Both the position numbers and the translations under genes were made by a program. From Primorskyibacter flagellatus (GTDB lineage: Bacteria > Pseudomonadota > Alphaproteobacteria > Rhodobacterales > Rhodobacteraceae), in contig NZ_BMFJ01000001.1 of the NCBI RefSeq assembly GCF_014638275.1, positions 1,972,338-2,036,337 of the forward strand: 64,000 bases of DNA. The letters are read 5' to 3'. Within the stretch, counting starts at the first letter, position 1; each line of letters starts with the position of its first letter. This document shows positions 1-8,935 of this stretch, in pieces. Under the pieces are notes generated by a model. That model searched no databases. It had not been told where the DNA came from and was given only the letters and a program-made list of their open reading frames with translations.

Positions 1-1208
1 TGGGCGGCCAGTCCCCGATCATCCAGGCGGCGCAGTTCGCCGAATGCCTGGGCGCGAAGGCCCCGGAATGCACCTCGGCCAACTTCGGCCCGATCGGCAC
101 CGGCCCCTTCGTCGTGGATGATTTCCGTCCGAACGACGTGATCTCGCTCTCGGCCAACCCGAATTACCGCGATCCGGCCAAACCGGCCTTCGCCACCATG
201 ACCTTCAAAGGCGGCGGCGATGCGGCGGCGGCGGGTCGTGCGGTCCTGGAAACCGGCGAGTTCGACTATGCCTGGAACCTGCAGCTGGCACCGGAAGTCA
301 TCGCGGAGATGGCGAAGGGCGGCAAGGGCACCCCGGTTTCGGCCTTCGGCACGCTGGTCGAGCGGATCGAGATGAACATGACCAACCCGTCCCCGGATCT
401 GCCGGAAGGCGAACGGTCGACGGCGGCGCATCCGCATCCCATCCTGTCGGACGTCAATGTGCGCAAGGCGCTGTCCATGGCGATCGACCGCAGCCTGCTG
501 GTGGAAATCGGCTATGGTCAGGCGGGTCGTCCGACCTGCAACCTGGTGCCGGCACCGGAAATCTATGCCTCGCCCAACCAGGACTGCATGACGCAGGACA
601 TCGAAGGCGCGAAGGCGCTGCTTGAAGAAGCGGGCTGGACTGTGGGCGCCGACGGCATCCGCGAGAAGGACGGCATGAAGTTCAAGCTGCTCTACCAGAC
701 CTCGACCAACGCCGTGCGTCAGGACTTCCAGGCGCTGATCAAGCAGTGGTGGTCCGAAATCGGTGTCGAGACCGAACTGCGCAACGTTGCCGGTTCCGTC
801 TTCTTCGGCGGCGACCCGGGTTCGCCGGATACCTTCCAGAAGTTCTACGCGGATGTCGAGATGTACGCGAACAACTTCGACGGCACCGATCCGGAGACCT
901 ACCTGGCGCAGTACACCTGCGGTAAGGCTCCGAAGCCGTCCAGCCAGTGGCAGGGTGAGAACATCAACCGTTACTGCGACGAAGAGTACGATGCGCTCGT
1001 GGCAGAGCTTGGCAAGACCGGTGAGATCGAGAAGCGTGCCGAGATCGCGATCAAGCTGAACGAGATGCTGACCAAGGAAAGCTACACCATCGTTCCGCTG
1101 GTCGACCGTGGCCGGGTTTCCGCGCATTCCAACACGCTTGGCGGCGTGGTCCTGAACACCTGGGACTCGGAACTGTGGAACGCAGCCGACTGGTACCGGA
1201 TCAAGTAA
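1..1208 (+). CDS. Peptide ABC transporter substrate-binding protein, 3' part
   Basis: C-terminal part of a family 5 extracellular solute-binding protein (DppA/OppA type), which binds peptides in the periplasm and delivers them to the permeases encoded next. The reading frame is open from base 3, so the gene starts outside the window and its signal peptide is not visible. The run GTGPFVVDDF near the left edge is the usual family 5 motif, and a later segment (HPILSDVNVRKALSMAIDR) matches the conserved region before the second lobe. The GTG at 114 is internal, not the start. It is followed by a terminator hairpin and then two permease genes. The ligand cannot be told from sequence. Confidence 0.9.
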   Translation, partial: GGQSPIIQAAQFAECLGAKAPECTSANFGPIGTGPFVVDDFRPNDVISLSANPNYRDPAKPAFATMTFKGGGDAAAAGRAVLETGEFDYAWNLQLAPEVIAEMAKGGKGTPVSAFGTLVERIEMNMTNPSPDLPEGERSTAAHPHPILSDVNVRKALSMAIDRSLLVEIGYGQAGRPTCNLVPAPEIYASPNQDCMTQDIEGAKALLEEAGWTVGADGIREKDGMKFKLLYQTSTNAVRQDFQALIKQWWSEIGVETELRNVAGSVFFGGDPGSPDTFQKFYADVEMYANNFDGTDPETYLAQYTCGKAPKPSSQWQGENINRYCDEEYDALVAELGKTGEIEKRAEIAIKLNEMLTKESYTIVPLVDRGRVSAHSNTLGGVVLNTWDSELWNAADWYRIK

Positions 1209-1221
1209 ACGCCTGATCCTT

Positions 1222-1258
1222 GCGCCCCCGTGCCTTTGCGCGGGGGCGTTTTGCATTT
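1222..1258 (+). terminator. Rho-independent terminator after the binding-protein gene
   Basis: Stem CGCCCCCG/CGGGGGCG (1223-1230 with 1241-1248) is followed by TTTTGCATTTT. It sits between the binding protein and its permeases, where partial termination would give excess binding protein over permease. Confidence 0.75.
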
Positions 1259-1375
1259 TCCGGACCGCTATTTGCAAAGCCTTCCCCTATGGTGAGTTTG
1301 CAAAGGACCGTTCCCAATATGGATCCCGATGGTGTTTCTCAGGACCCTCCCCCCCTACCCGCATGAGGCCGGCCG

Positions 1376-2383
1376 ATGCTGACCTTCACGATCCGCCGGC
1401 TGGTGCTGGCCGTTCCCACCCTTCTGTTCATCTCGCTCGTGATCTTCGGCCTGCTGCAGCTGGCGCCGGGCGATCCGATGGCGCAGGTGCCCCTGACCGT
1501 GCCCCCCGAGGTGAAGGAAAAGATGCGTCAGGCGCTTGGCCTCGGCGATGCCTGGTACATCCAGTACTGGAAATGGATCGTCCAGTTCTTCTGGGTCGAA
1601 CCCAAGGTCCTGGTGGACTGGATCTTCGGCACCTCCTTTTCAGAAGGGCAGCTGCGCGTCCTGTCCTGGCAGACCCGCTCTCCGGTCATGGACATCGTGA
1701 TCCAGCGGCTTCCGCAGACGCTCTGGGTCGTGGGCACGGCCTATCTGGTCGCGGTGCTGATCGCGCTGCCGATCGGGGTCTACTCGGCTTATCGCCAGTA
1801 TTCCATCTTCGACAACGTCGGCACCTTCGTGTCGATGATCGGCTTCTCCGTCCCGCCGTTCTTCTCGGGCGTGCTGATGATCGTGATCTTCGCGGTGAAC
1901 CTCGGCTGGTTCCCTTCGATCTACGACACCACCCACAAGGTCAACGACTGGCAGAGCTTCATGGTGCAGATCAACCAGATGATCCTGCCGGTGATGGTGC
2001 TGGCGCTGCAGATCACGGCGCAGATCGCGCGGTTCATGCGCGCCTCCATGCTCGACAACCTCAACCAGGACTACGTGCGCACGGCGCGGGCCAAGGGGCT
2101 GGGCGAAAAGACCGTGGTGCTGAGCCATGTGCTGCGGAATTCCATGATCCCCGTCGTGACGGTGATCGCACTTGGCATCCCGCAGATCTTCGGCGGGGCG
2201 ATCATCACCGAGCAGGTGTTCAAGGTGAACGGGATCGGCCAGCTGCTGATCACCGCGATCCAGGCCAACGACCTGCCGATGGTGCAGACGCTCACCTTCA
2301 TCTTTGCCGTGCTGATCGTGGTCTTCAACCTGATCGCCGACGTGCTTTACGGCATTCTCGACCCGCGGATCCGCTATGACTGA
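1376..2383 (+). CDS. Peptide ABC transporter permease, DppB type
   Basis: Inner-membrane permease subunit of a peptide importer, 335 aa, the normal DppB/OppB length. The N-terminus (RRLVLAVPTLLFISLVIFGLLQLAPGDP) is the classic first transmembrane helix and APGDP motif. The cytoplasmic EAA loop that docks the ATPase is seen near residues 232-262 (ARAKGLGEKTVVLSHVLRN). The stop overlaps the next permease start by 8 nt, so the two are translationally coupled. No ATP-binding subunits follow, so they are presumably upstream of the window or elsewhere. Confidence 0.93.
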   Translation: MLTFTIRRLVLAVPTLLFISLVIFGLLQLAPGDPMAQVPLTVPPEVKEKMRQALGLGDAWYIQYWKWIVQFFWVEPKVLVDWIFGTSFSEGQLRVLSWQTRSPVMDIVIQRLPQTLWVVGTAYLVAVLIALPIGVYSAYRQYSIFDNVGTFVSMIGFSVPPFFSGVLMIVIFAVNLGWFPSIYDTTHKVNDWQSFMVQINQMILPVMVLALQITAQIARFMRASMLDNLNQDYVRTARAKGLGEKTVVLSHVLRNSMIPVVTVIALGIPQIFGGAIITEQVFKVNGIGQLLITAIQANDLPMVQTLTFIFAVLIVVFNLIADVLYGILDPRIRYD

Positions 2384-3335
2384 CGATACCAAGATCGAAC
2401 CGGGACCGGGCGGCACGCAGGCCGCCAACGTCCTCACCGCCCCTGCCCCGACGCGGCCGCCACGCAGCCAGTGGGCCGAGGTCTGGAGCCAGTTCCGCCA
2501 CCACAAGGGCGCCATGGCGGGCGGGATCGTCTTCCTGCTGATCGTCCTGGTGGTCTTTGTCGGGCCCTACTTCTGGCCGATCGACGCGACCTTCATCGAC
2601 ATCCGGGCGCGCAACAAGGGGCCGAGCCTGACCCATCCCTTCGGCACCGACCAGCTTGGCCGGGACATGCTGGCACGGATGATGGCGGGCGGGCAGGTGT
2701 CCATGTCGGTCGGCATCACGGCGATGCTGCTTGCGCTGTTCCTCGGGTCGCTGGTCGGGGTGCTGGCCGGTTATTTCCGCGCGCTCGACAACCTGCTGAT
2801 GCGGACGACGGACCTGTTCCTCGCGCTGCCGCTGCTGCCGCTGCTGCTGGTCATGGTGCTGCTGTTCCGCGAACCGCTGAACGCCGCCTTCGGCCCCGAG
2901 ACAGGGATCTTCATCCTGATCGTGGTCGCCATCGGCGTGACCTCCTGGATGCCGACGGCGCGGATCGTGCGCGGAGACGTGCTGGCGCTGAAGGAGCGGG
3001 AATTCGTGCTCGCCGCGCGCTCCATCGGGACGACCAATGGCAAGATGGTGCTGCGGCATATCCTGCCGAACGTGATCTCTCCGATCGTGGTGTCGGCGAC
3101 ACTGGGAATTGCCAACGCGATCATCACCGAGAGCGCCCTGTCCTTCCTCGGCCTCGGCTTCCCGCCGGACTTCCCGACCTGGGGACGGCTGCTGAACGAT
3201 GCGGTGGACTACATGCAGCAGAACCCGGAACGGGTGATCCTGCCCGGCGTGGCGATCTCGTTGACAGTGCTGTCGATCAACTACCTCGGCGACGGGCTGC
3301 GCGATGCGCTGGACCCACGCATCCGGGGACGCTGA
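2376..3335 (+). CDS. Peptide ABC transporter permease, DppC type
   Basis: Second inner-membrane permease of the peptide importer, 319 aa. After a Pro-rich cytoplasmic N-terminus it has the DppC hallmark HPFGTDQLGRDMLARMMAGG, about six membrane helices, and the EAA loop AARSIGTTNGKMVLRHILPN followed by ESALSFLGLGFPP. It overlaps the DppB-type gene by 8 nt and pairs with it as a heterodimeric channel. The next gene on this strand is an unrelated MHYT protein, so the operon ends here without a visible DppD/DppF ATPase. Confidence 0.93.
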   Translation: MTDDTKIEPGPGGTQAANVLTAPAPTRPPRSQWAEVWSQFRHHKGAMAGGIVFLLIVLVVFVGPYFWPIDATFIDIRARNKGPSLTHPFGTDQLGRDMLARMMAGGQVSMSVGITAMLLALFLGSLVGVLAGYFRALDNLLMRTTDLFLALPLLPLLLVMVLLFREPLNAAFGPETGIFILIVVAIGVTSWMPTARIVRGDVLALKEREFVLAARSIGTTNGKMVLRHILPNVISPIVVSATLGIANAIITESALSFLGLGFPPDFPTWGRLLNDAVDYMQQNPERVILPGVAISLTVLSINYLGDGLRDALDPRIRGR

Positions 3336-3413
3336 CGGCCAAAGGCCCCGCCTGCCCTTACGTCACTGACGCAAGCGGGGCACACATTCTTCGACAACTG
3401 CGGGTATTCCGGC

Positions 3414-3461
3414 ACCGTTGTTAACGGTCTGGTTGCACTTTTCTGGCAAACAGGGGATATA
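3414..3461 (+). promoter_or_regulatory. Candidate promoter and palindrome upstream of the MHYT gene
   Basis: A TTGCAC box at 3433-3438 and GATATA at 3456-3461 are separated by 17 bp, fitting a sigma-70 promoter. Just upstream lies a perfect inverted repeat ACCGTT-GTT-AACGGT (3414-3428), a possible operator. The regulator is unknown. Confidence 0.4.
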
Positions 3462-3517
3462 TTCAAGAAAAACAATAGTCCCAACGACAACTTTCACCAT
3501 GAGACGGAGCAGTCCAC

Positions 3518-4246
3518 GTGATCGGAACCCTCATCCAGGGCATCCTGGAAACCCGCCCCAACTTCATTGCGGCTGCGGCCGGGGTGTGCACCCTGACCGC
3601 GGCCACGCTGCTGCTTCTGATGCGCAATCTCGACATCGCGTCGCATCAGCAGCGCCTGTTCGCCGCCGTCTGGCTGGCCGTGGTGGCCGGTGTCGGCGTC
3701 TGGACCACGCATTTCGTCGCCATGATCGGCTATCGTCCGGATGCGGCGCTGACCTATGACCTGACGATCACGCTGATCTCCATCGCGGTCGGCGTGCTGG
3801 CGATCGGCCTGCCGGTTGCGGCCACCGTCTTCTTCGACGCGCCGATGATCCGCGCGGGCCTGGGCGTCATCGCCGGGCTCGGCGTCGGGGCGATGCACAT
3901 GACCGGCATGTCCGCGCTGATGAACTGCCTGCCGACCTACGATCCCTTCGTGCTGATCTTCGGCCTGCTGCTTGGTGCCGGCGCGTTCTCCTGGGCGCTG
4001 AGCCTTGAGGGCCCGGGCGCAGGCATCCAGATGCAGAAGGCGCTCGGCATCATCGTCGGGGTCTGCGGCCTGCACTTTGTGGCGATGGCCAGCACGTCGC
4101 TCGACTTCGTCGAAGGTGCGGTCGCGGGGATCGGCGGGTCCTTCCTGTCGATCATGGTGGCCATCGTGGCCTTCGGCGTCTTCACCGTCGCGGTGCTGAT
4201 GACCTTCAACCACCGCCGGACCCTGGCACAGCTGCGTCACGGCTGA
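3518..4246 (+). CDS. Stand-alone MHYT-domain integral membrane sensor
   Basis: Seven-helix membrane protein of 242 aa made only of an MHYT domain. The three repeated signatures are visible: H65-F-V-A-M69 in helix 2, M126-H-M128 in helix 4 and H186-F-V-A-M190 in helix 6. In the family these Met/His residues face the periplasm and were proposed to bind a metal that senses gases such as O2, CO or NO. Most homologues carry C-terminal GGDEF/EAL or kinase modules; here only about 15 cytoplasmic residues follow the last helix, so no output domain is encoded. The start is GTG, with GGAG 8 nt upstream. The next gene is on the other strand, so no partner is implied by an operon. Confidence 0.85.
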   Translation: MIGTLIQGILETRPNFIAAAAGVCTLTAATLLLLMRNLDIASHQQRLFAAVWLAVVAGVGVWTTHFVAMIGYRPDAALTYDLTITLISIAVGVLAIGLPVAATVFFDAPMIRAGLGVIAGLGVGAMHMTGMSALMNCLPTYDPFVLIFGLLLGAGAFSWALSLEGPGAGIQMQKALGIIVGVCGLHFVAMASTSLDFVEGAVAGIGGSFLSIMVAIVAFGVFTVAVLMTFNHRRTLAQLRHG

Positions 4247-4259
4247 ACGGCGCGCCGTC

Positions 4260-5216
4260 TCAGCTCAGCAGCTCCAGCAGACCGGTTTCCGCCCTGGACA
4301 GACCGCGCCGCGCCTCTGGCAGCGGCGCGGCTTCGTTTCCGGCCAGGTCGATGACCGCCGGGTGCACGTAGGAGGTCCGCGCGATGGCTGGCGTATTCGC
4401 CAGCGCCGCAGCTGCCGCTTCGGTCATGGAGCGGATGGTCGCCCCCTCCCCCTCTCTCCGGTGACAGTCGTAGGCGGCAAGGCTACCGGCCCAGGTCCGG
4501 AAGGTCTTGGCGGTGAAGCCCTCCTCCCCGCCGATTTCCGCGAGATAGTTGTTGAGCGAGGTGGAGGTGACCCGGCGGAGATCTCCCTCCGGACCGATCC
4601 AGGTGAACAGCTCCGCCCCCGGCAGGTCCCGCGCGGCCTGCAGCGCCCGCATCAGCCGCTTGGACCGGATGCGCCGCCGGACCTTCTGGCCGCCCTTCGC
4701 GGTCCAGCTCAGGTCCAGCCCGGCGTCGCGCAGGCGCAGGTGACGGCGCTGCAAAGTGGTGGCACCGTAGGTTCCGTTCTCCGCCGCGTAGACATCGTTG
4801 CCAACCCGCATTGCGGTCTCGTCGATCAGCAGCAGGGCGGCGGCGAGGGCAAAACGTTCGTCGCCGGCCTCCCGGTTGTTCAGATCGCGCGAGATCCGGC
4901 CGCGGATCCGGGGCAGCGCCTCTCCGAAGGCGGGCAAAGCGGCGAACTTCTCCGCCGCCTTCGCCGCCGACCAGTCGGGGTGATAGCGGTACTGCTTGCG
5001 GGCACGGGCGTCGTAGCCGGTGGCCATCAGGTGCCCGTTGTCGAGCGGCGTCATCCAGACCCGGTCATAGGCGGGTGGCACCGCCATCGCCTCAAGACGG
5101 GTGCGTTCCGCGCCGCGGGCGATAGTAGTGCCGTCCGGCGCGCGATAGGTGAAGCCGCGTCCGTGACGGCGGCGGGTGATGCCGGGCCGGTCGTCGGGGT
5201 AATAGACCAGCGCCAT
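4260..5216 (-). CDS. DNA topoisomerase IB (poxvirus-like bacterial type)
   Basis: Relaxes supercoils by transient 3'-phosphotyrosyl cleavage of one strand. At 318 aa it is short like the viral enzymes. The catalytic set is complete and in family order: R137 (MRVGN), K174 (TAKGG), R240 (KTFRTWAG), N274 replacing the viral His (ANTP), as is usual in bacterial members, and nucleophile Y283 (RTSYVHP). The N-terminal substrate-binding domain includes VPPAYDRVWM. A DUF2945 gene ends 3 nt upstream on the same strand, so the two form an operon. Confidence 0.93.
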   Translation of the reverse strand: MALVYYPDDRPGITRRRHGRGFTYRAPDGTTIARGAERTRLEAMAVPPAYDRVWMTPLDNGHLMATGYDARARKQYRYHPDWSAAKAAEKFAALPAFGEALPRIRGRISRDLNNREAGDERFALAAALLLIDETAMRVGNDVYAAENGTYGATTLQRRHLRLRDAGLDLSWTAKGGQKVRRRIRSKRLMRALQAARDLPGAELFTWIGPEGDLRRVTSTSLNNYLAEIGGEEGFTAKTFRTWAGSLAAYDCHRREGEGATIRSMTEAAAAALANTPAIARTSYVHPAVIDLAGNEAAPLPEARRGLSRAETGLLELLS

Positions 5217-5219
5217 GGT

Positions 5220-5429
5220 TCAGGCGCGCTCCACCTCGGAGCGGAGCTTGAGCACCTTGGTGCCGTCCTCCTGCCGGATGAGAAGGGCGGGGTCGTCCTT
5301 CGTGCCGTGGCGGGTGACCTCGCTCCCCTTGATCCTGCGGGTGAGCGTATCGGTGACGGTATCCTCGACCTTGCCGGTAGCGGTGCCATCGCCCCAGTCC
5401 CAGCTCACTTCGGTTCCCTTGCGGATCAT
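5220..5429 (-). CDS. DUF2945 (hypervirulence-associated TUDOR-like) small protein
   Basis: 69-residue protein beginning MIRKGTEVSWDWGDGTATGKV, which matches the DUF2945/HVA1 TUDOR-like fold (KGxxVxWxWG...G.V). The start is fixed by an excellent AGGAGG ribosome site 7 nt upstream; the longer in-frame extension to 5603 has no such support and reads through the pntB terminator hairpin. It lies 3 nt before the topoisomerase IB start, so they are probably co-transcribed and coupled. The family's biochemical role is not established; binding to nucleic acid or to the topoisomerase is only a guess. Confidence 0.8.
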   Translation of the reverse strand: MIRKGTEVSWDWGDGTATGKVEDTVTDTLTRRIKGSEVTRHGTKDDPALLIRQEDGTKVLKLRSEVERA

Positions 5430-5565
5430 CTGCCGCCCTCCTGACGTGGTGCCAGACAAACCGGGGCCGCGGCGCATTGGTTCCCGCCTCTTTGGTCTCG
5501 CAAATATCCAAGGCGGAGCAGGCCCGCCGGGCGTGGTCGGGGCAGAGCCCCTGCGGCGCATGACA

Positions 5566-5589
5566 AAGGGCGGCCCGCAAGCCGCCCTT
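5566..5589 (-). terminator. Probable terminator of pntAB
   Basis: Nine-bp perfect stem AAGGGCGGC/GCCGCCCTT with a 6-nt loop, 24 nt past the pntB stop. On the minus strand only a short T run follows, so termination may be moderate. Confidence 0.55.
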
Positions 5590-5612
5590 CGCATGTCTTT
5601 CAAGGGGGGGGG

Positions 5613-7046
5613 TCAGCCCAGCTTGTTCAGGAGCGCCCCGACCGAGTCCTTGGCGTCGCCGTAGTACATCCGCGTGTTGTCCTTGTAGAACAGCGGGTTC
5701 TCGATCCCCGAGTACCCCGTGCCCTGCCCCCGCTTGGAAACGAAGACCTGCTTGGCCTTCCAGACCTCCAGCACCGGCATGCCCGCGATCGGAGAGTTCG
5801 GGTCGTCCTGCGCCGCCGGGTTCACGATGTCGTTGGAGCCGATGACGATGACGACGTCCGTGTCGGGGAAGTCCTCGTTGATCTCGTCCATCTCCAGCAC
5901 GATATCGTAGGGCACCTTGGCCTCGGCCAGCAGCACGTTCATGTGGCCCGGCAGACGTCCGGCGACGGGGTGGATGGCGAAGCGCACCTCTTTCCCCTTG
6001 CCGCGCAGCTTGCGGGTCAGTTCCGCGACGTTCTGCTGCGCCTGCGCGACCGCCATGCCGTAGCCGGGGACGATGATGACGCTGTCGGCTTCTTCCAGCG
6101 CGGAGGCGACGCCGTCGACGTCGATCGCCACCTGTTCGCCCTCGACCTCCATCGCCGGACCGGCAGAGCCGCCGAAGCCGCCGAGGATGACCGAGACGAA
6201 GCTGCGGTTCATCGCCTTGCACATGATGTAGGACAGGATCGCACCCGAAGAACCGACCAGCGCGCCGACCACGATCAGCAGGTCGTTGCCGAGCGAGAAG
6301 CCGATGGCCGCCGCAGCCCAGCCCGAATAGCTGTTGAGCATGGACACCACGACCGGCATGTCCGCCCCGCCAATCCCCATGATGAGGTGGTAGCCGATGA
6401 AGAGCGCGGCCAGCGTCATCAGGAACAGCGGGAAGAAGCCGCCGGTGTTGGCGTACCAGAGCAGGCAGATGACCGAGAGGCCCGCAGCCGCCGCGTTCAG
6501 GATATGGCCGCCGGGCAGTTTCTTCGCCTGCGAGGTGACCTTGCCCGCCAGCTTTCCGTAGGCGATGACCGAGCCGGTGAAGGTCACGGCCCCGATGAAG
6601 ACGCCGAGGAACAGTTCGACCTTCAGGATGCCGATCTCTACGGGCGTCTTGTGGGCGACGAGGGCGGCGAAGCCCTTGAGCGCCTCGCGCGCCTCGGCCT
6701 CCATGCCGGAAACGCGGGCGAGTTCGATATGCGCGTTATAGCCCACGAAGACGGCCGCCAGACCGACGAGGGAGTGCATCGCGGCAACCAGTTGCGGCAT
6801 CTCGGTCATCTGAACGCGCATGGCGACCATGTAGCCGATAGCCCCGCCTGCCGCGATCAGGATCAGCGACAGTAGCCAGAGGCCCGAGCCGGGGCCGATC
6901 AGCGTGGCGAAGACCGCCAGCGCCATGCCTGCGATGCCGTACCAGACGGCGCGCTTGGCGCTTTCCTGGCCCGACAGCCCGCCAAGCGACAGGATGAAGA
7001 GAACGGCGGCGACGACATAGGCCGCGGTGGTGAATCCGAAGTCCAT
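5613..7046 (-). CDS. pntB: NAD(P) transhydrogenase subunit beta
   Basis: Beta subunit of the proton-translocating transhydrogenase, which uses the proton-motive force to reduce NADP+ with NADH. 477 aa. The N-terminal half is a bundle of about nine membrane helices; the C-terminal domain III binds NADP(H), with [10 protein letters not shown] and the later [23 protein letters not shown] segment characteristic of PntB. It follows pntA after 13 nt and is followed by a terminator. The protein supplies NADPH for biosynthesis, as in other Rhodobacterales. Confidence 0.96.
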   Translation of the reverse strand: MDFGFTTAAYVVAAVLFILSLGGLSGQESAKRAVWYGIAGMALAVFATLIGPGSGLWLLSLILIAAGGAIGYMVAMRVQMTEMPQLVAAMHSLVGLAAVFVGYNAHIELARVSGMEAEAREALKGFAALVAHKTPVEIGILKVELFLGVFIGAVTFTGSVIAYGKLAGKVTSQAKKLPGGHILNAAAAGLSVICLLWYANTGGFFPLFLMTLAALFIGYHLIMGIGGADMPVVVSMLNSYSGWAAAAIGFSLGNDLLIVVGALVGSSGAILSYIMCKAMNRSFVSVILGGFGGSAGPAMEVEGEQVAIDVDGVASALEEADSVIIVPGYGMAVAQAQQNVAELTRKLRGKGKEVRFAIHPVAGRLPGHMNVLLAEAKVPYDIVLEMDEINEDFPDTDVVIVIGSNDIVNPAAQDDPNSPIAGMPVLEVWKAKQVFVSKRGQGTGYSGIENPLFYKDNTRMYYGDAKDSVGALLNKLG

Positions 7047-7059
7047 AATCCCGGCCTCC

Positions 7060-8634
7060 TTACGATTTCTGGAACATGGCGAGCATGCGCCGGGTGACGA
7101 GGAAGCCGCCGAAGATGTTGATCCCGGCCATGAAGACCGACAGTGCGGCCAGCAGGATCACGAGGAAGCTGCCCGATCCGATCTGCATCAGCGCGCCGAG
7201 GATGATGATCGACGAAATCGCGTTGGTGACGGCCATCAGCGGCGTGTGCAGGGAATGCGACACGTTCCAGATCACCTGGAAGCCGATGAAGACCGACAGC
7301 ACGAAGACGATGAAGTGCTGCATGAAGGACGCGGGGGCAACCAGACCGATGGCCAGCAGGATCACCGCGCCGACGGCCAGCATCGTGACCTGGCTGCGGG
7401 TCTGCTTCTTGAAGGCGGCGACTTCGTTCGCGCGCTTCTCCTCCGCCGTCAGTTCCCTTGCCTTCTCCTTTGGCTTCTGGGCCGCGATGGCGGCGACCTT
7501 CGGCGGCGGGGGCGGCCAGGTGATCTCTCCTTTATGGGTCACGGTGGCGCCCCGGATCACGTCGTCTTCCATGTTGTGATTGACCACGCCGTCCTTTTCG
7601 GGCGTGAGGTCGGTCATCATGTGACGGATGTTGGTGGCGTAGAGGCTGGAGGACTGGGCGGCCATGCGGCTCGGGAAATCCGTGTAGCCGATGATCGTGA
7701 CGCCGTTGTCGGTCACGACCTTTTCGTCCATCACCGTCCCTTCGACGTTGCCGCCGCGTTCAGCCGCGAGGTCGACAATCACCGATCCGGGCTTCATCGC
7801 CTTGACCATATCCTCGAGCCAGAGCTTCGGCGCGGGGCGGTTCGGGATGAGGGCCGTGGTGATGACAATGTCCATCTCGGGCGCGAGTTCGCGGAACTTT
7901 GCCAGCTGCGCCTCGCGGAATTCGGGGCTGGATACGGAGGCGTATCCGCCGGTCGCCGCGCCATCCTGCTGCGCCTCCTCGAAGTCGAGGTAGACGAATT
8001 CGGCGCCCATGGATTCGACCTGTTCGGCCACTTCCGGGCGCACGTCGAAGGCGTAGGTGATCGCGCCGAGGCTTGTCGAGGTCCCGATGGCCGCCAGACC
8101 GGCGACGCCCGCGCCGACGATGAGGACCTTGGCCGGGGGCACCTTGCCCGCCGCCGTGACCTGACCGGTGAAGAAGCGGCCGAAGTTGTTCCCGGCCTCG
8201 ATCACCGCGCGGTAGCCGGCGATGTTGGCCATGGACGACAGCGCGTCCATCTTTTGCGCGCGGCTGATGCGAGGCACCATCTCCATCGCGATGACGGTGG
8301 CGCCCTTGGCCTTCGCCTGCTCCATCCCGGTTTCATTGCCCGCCGGGTTGAAGAAGGAGATCAGGGTCTTGTCGGCGGTGAGGCGCTTCAGCTCTGTCTC
8401 GTTCGGCTGGCGGACCTTGGCGATGATGTCGGCCTCTTTCCAGAGCGCGGCGGCGGTCTTGACCACCGTGACCCCGGCGGCCTCGTACAGCGCGTCGGCA
8501 AACCCGGCGGCGGTGCCCGCCCCGGATTCGATGAGGCACTCATGGCCGAGCTTCTGAAGCTGCGCGGCGGAGTCCGGCGTCATCGCGACGCGGTTCTCGC
8601 CTTCGAACACTTCCTTGGGCGTTCCGATCTTCAC
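7060..8634 (-). CDS. pntA: NAD(P) transhydrogenase subunit alpha
   Basis: Alpha subunit carrying NAD(H)-binding domain I (starts [19 protein letters not shown], with [13 protein letters not shown]ossmann loop) and, at the C-terminus, four predicted membrane helices. Both parts are in one chain, unlike the split PntAA/PntAB of Rhodospirillum. A Pro-rich hinge (WPPPPPK) separates them. The start is taken as GTG at 8634 because AGGGGG lies 9 nt upstream; a TTG at 8658 would add eight residues (MFKRGTTQ) but overlaps that ribosome site. First gene of the pntAB pair. Confidence 0.95.
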   Translation of the reverse strand: MKIGTPKEVFEGENRVAMTPDSAAQLQKLGHECLIESGAGTAAGFADALYEAAGVTVVKTAAALWKEADIIAKVRQPNETELKRLTADKTLISFFNPAGNETGMEQAKAKGATVIAMEMVPRISRAQKMDALSSMANIAGYRAVIEAGNNFGRFFTGQVTAAGKVPPAKVLIVGAGVAGLAAIGTSTSLGAITYAFDVRPEVAEQVESMGAEFVYLDFEEAQQDGAATGGYASVSSPEFREAQLAKFRELAPEMDIVITTALIPNRPAPKLWLEDMVKAMKPGSVIVDLAAERGGNVEGTVMDEKVVTDNGVTIIGYTDFPSRMAAQSSSLYATNIRHMMTDLTPEKDGVVNHNMEDDVIRGATVTHKGEITWPPPPPKVAAIAAQKPKEKARELTAEEKRANEVAAFKKQTRSQVTMLAVGAVILLAIGLVAPASFMQHFIVFVLSVFIGFQVIWNVSHSLHTPLMAVTNAISSIIILGALMQIGSGSFLVILLAALSVFMAGINIFGGFLVTRRMLAMFQKS

Positions 8635-8935
8635 CTGTGTCGTCCCCCTTTTGAACAACGGGTCTTGCCGGAATATTCCGACAGTCTGAGCCTGTGATCG
8701 CGCAACAATCTTGCGCGGACATCCCGAGCCGTTTGCCCGTTCTGCACCGCAGAGTCAAATCCCGCGTGATCCTCGGTGCCGACAGTACGGAGGCGGCGGT
8801 ATCCGAACAACCGGATTCCTGCGCTTTGCAAGGCAGTTGCCCCTGTTAGCGCCAGCAGACGGTGCGGCCTTGCGCTTTGGAGGGCGGCCCCTATGGTCTG
8901 CGGAAGGAATTTCCGCAGGATGGAGGAGCGCGGTC
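8635..8935. promoter_or_regulatory. Divergent control region between pntA and the SDR gene
   Basis: Gene-free 301-bp gap. It holds a perfect 12-bp palindrome CGGAATATTCCG at 8669-8680, about 35 bp before the pntA start, and a second inverted repeat CTGCGGAA-GGAAT-TTCCGCAG at 8898-8918 directly before the SDR ribosome site. No clear sigma-70 boxes were identified. Confidence 0.45.

Noticed and set aside
3345..3381. GCCCCGC/GCGGGGC hairpin after the DppC-type gene
   Set aside because: Loop over 20 nt and no T run; too weak to call a terminator.
7027..8697. Plus-strand frame of 556 codons opposite pntA
   Set aside because: Composition artefact; pntA on the other strand is unambiguous.
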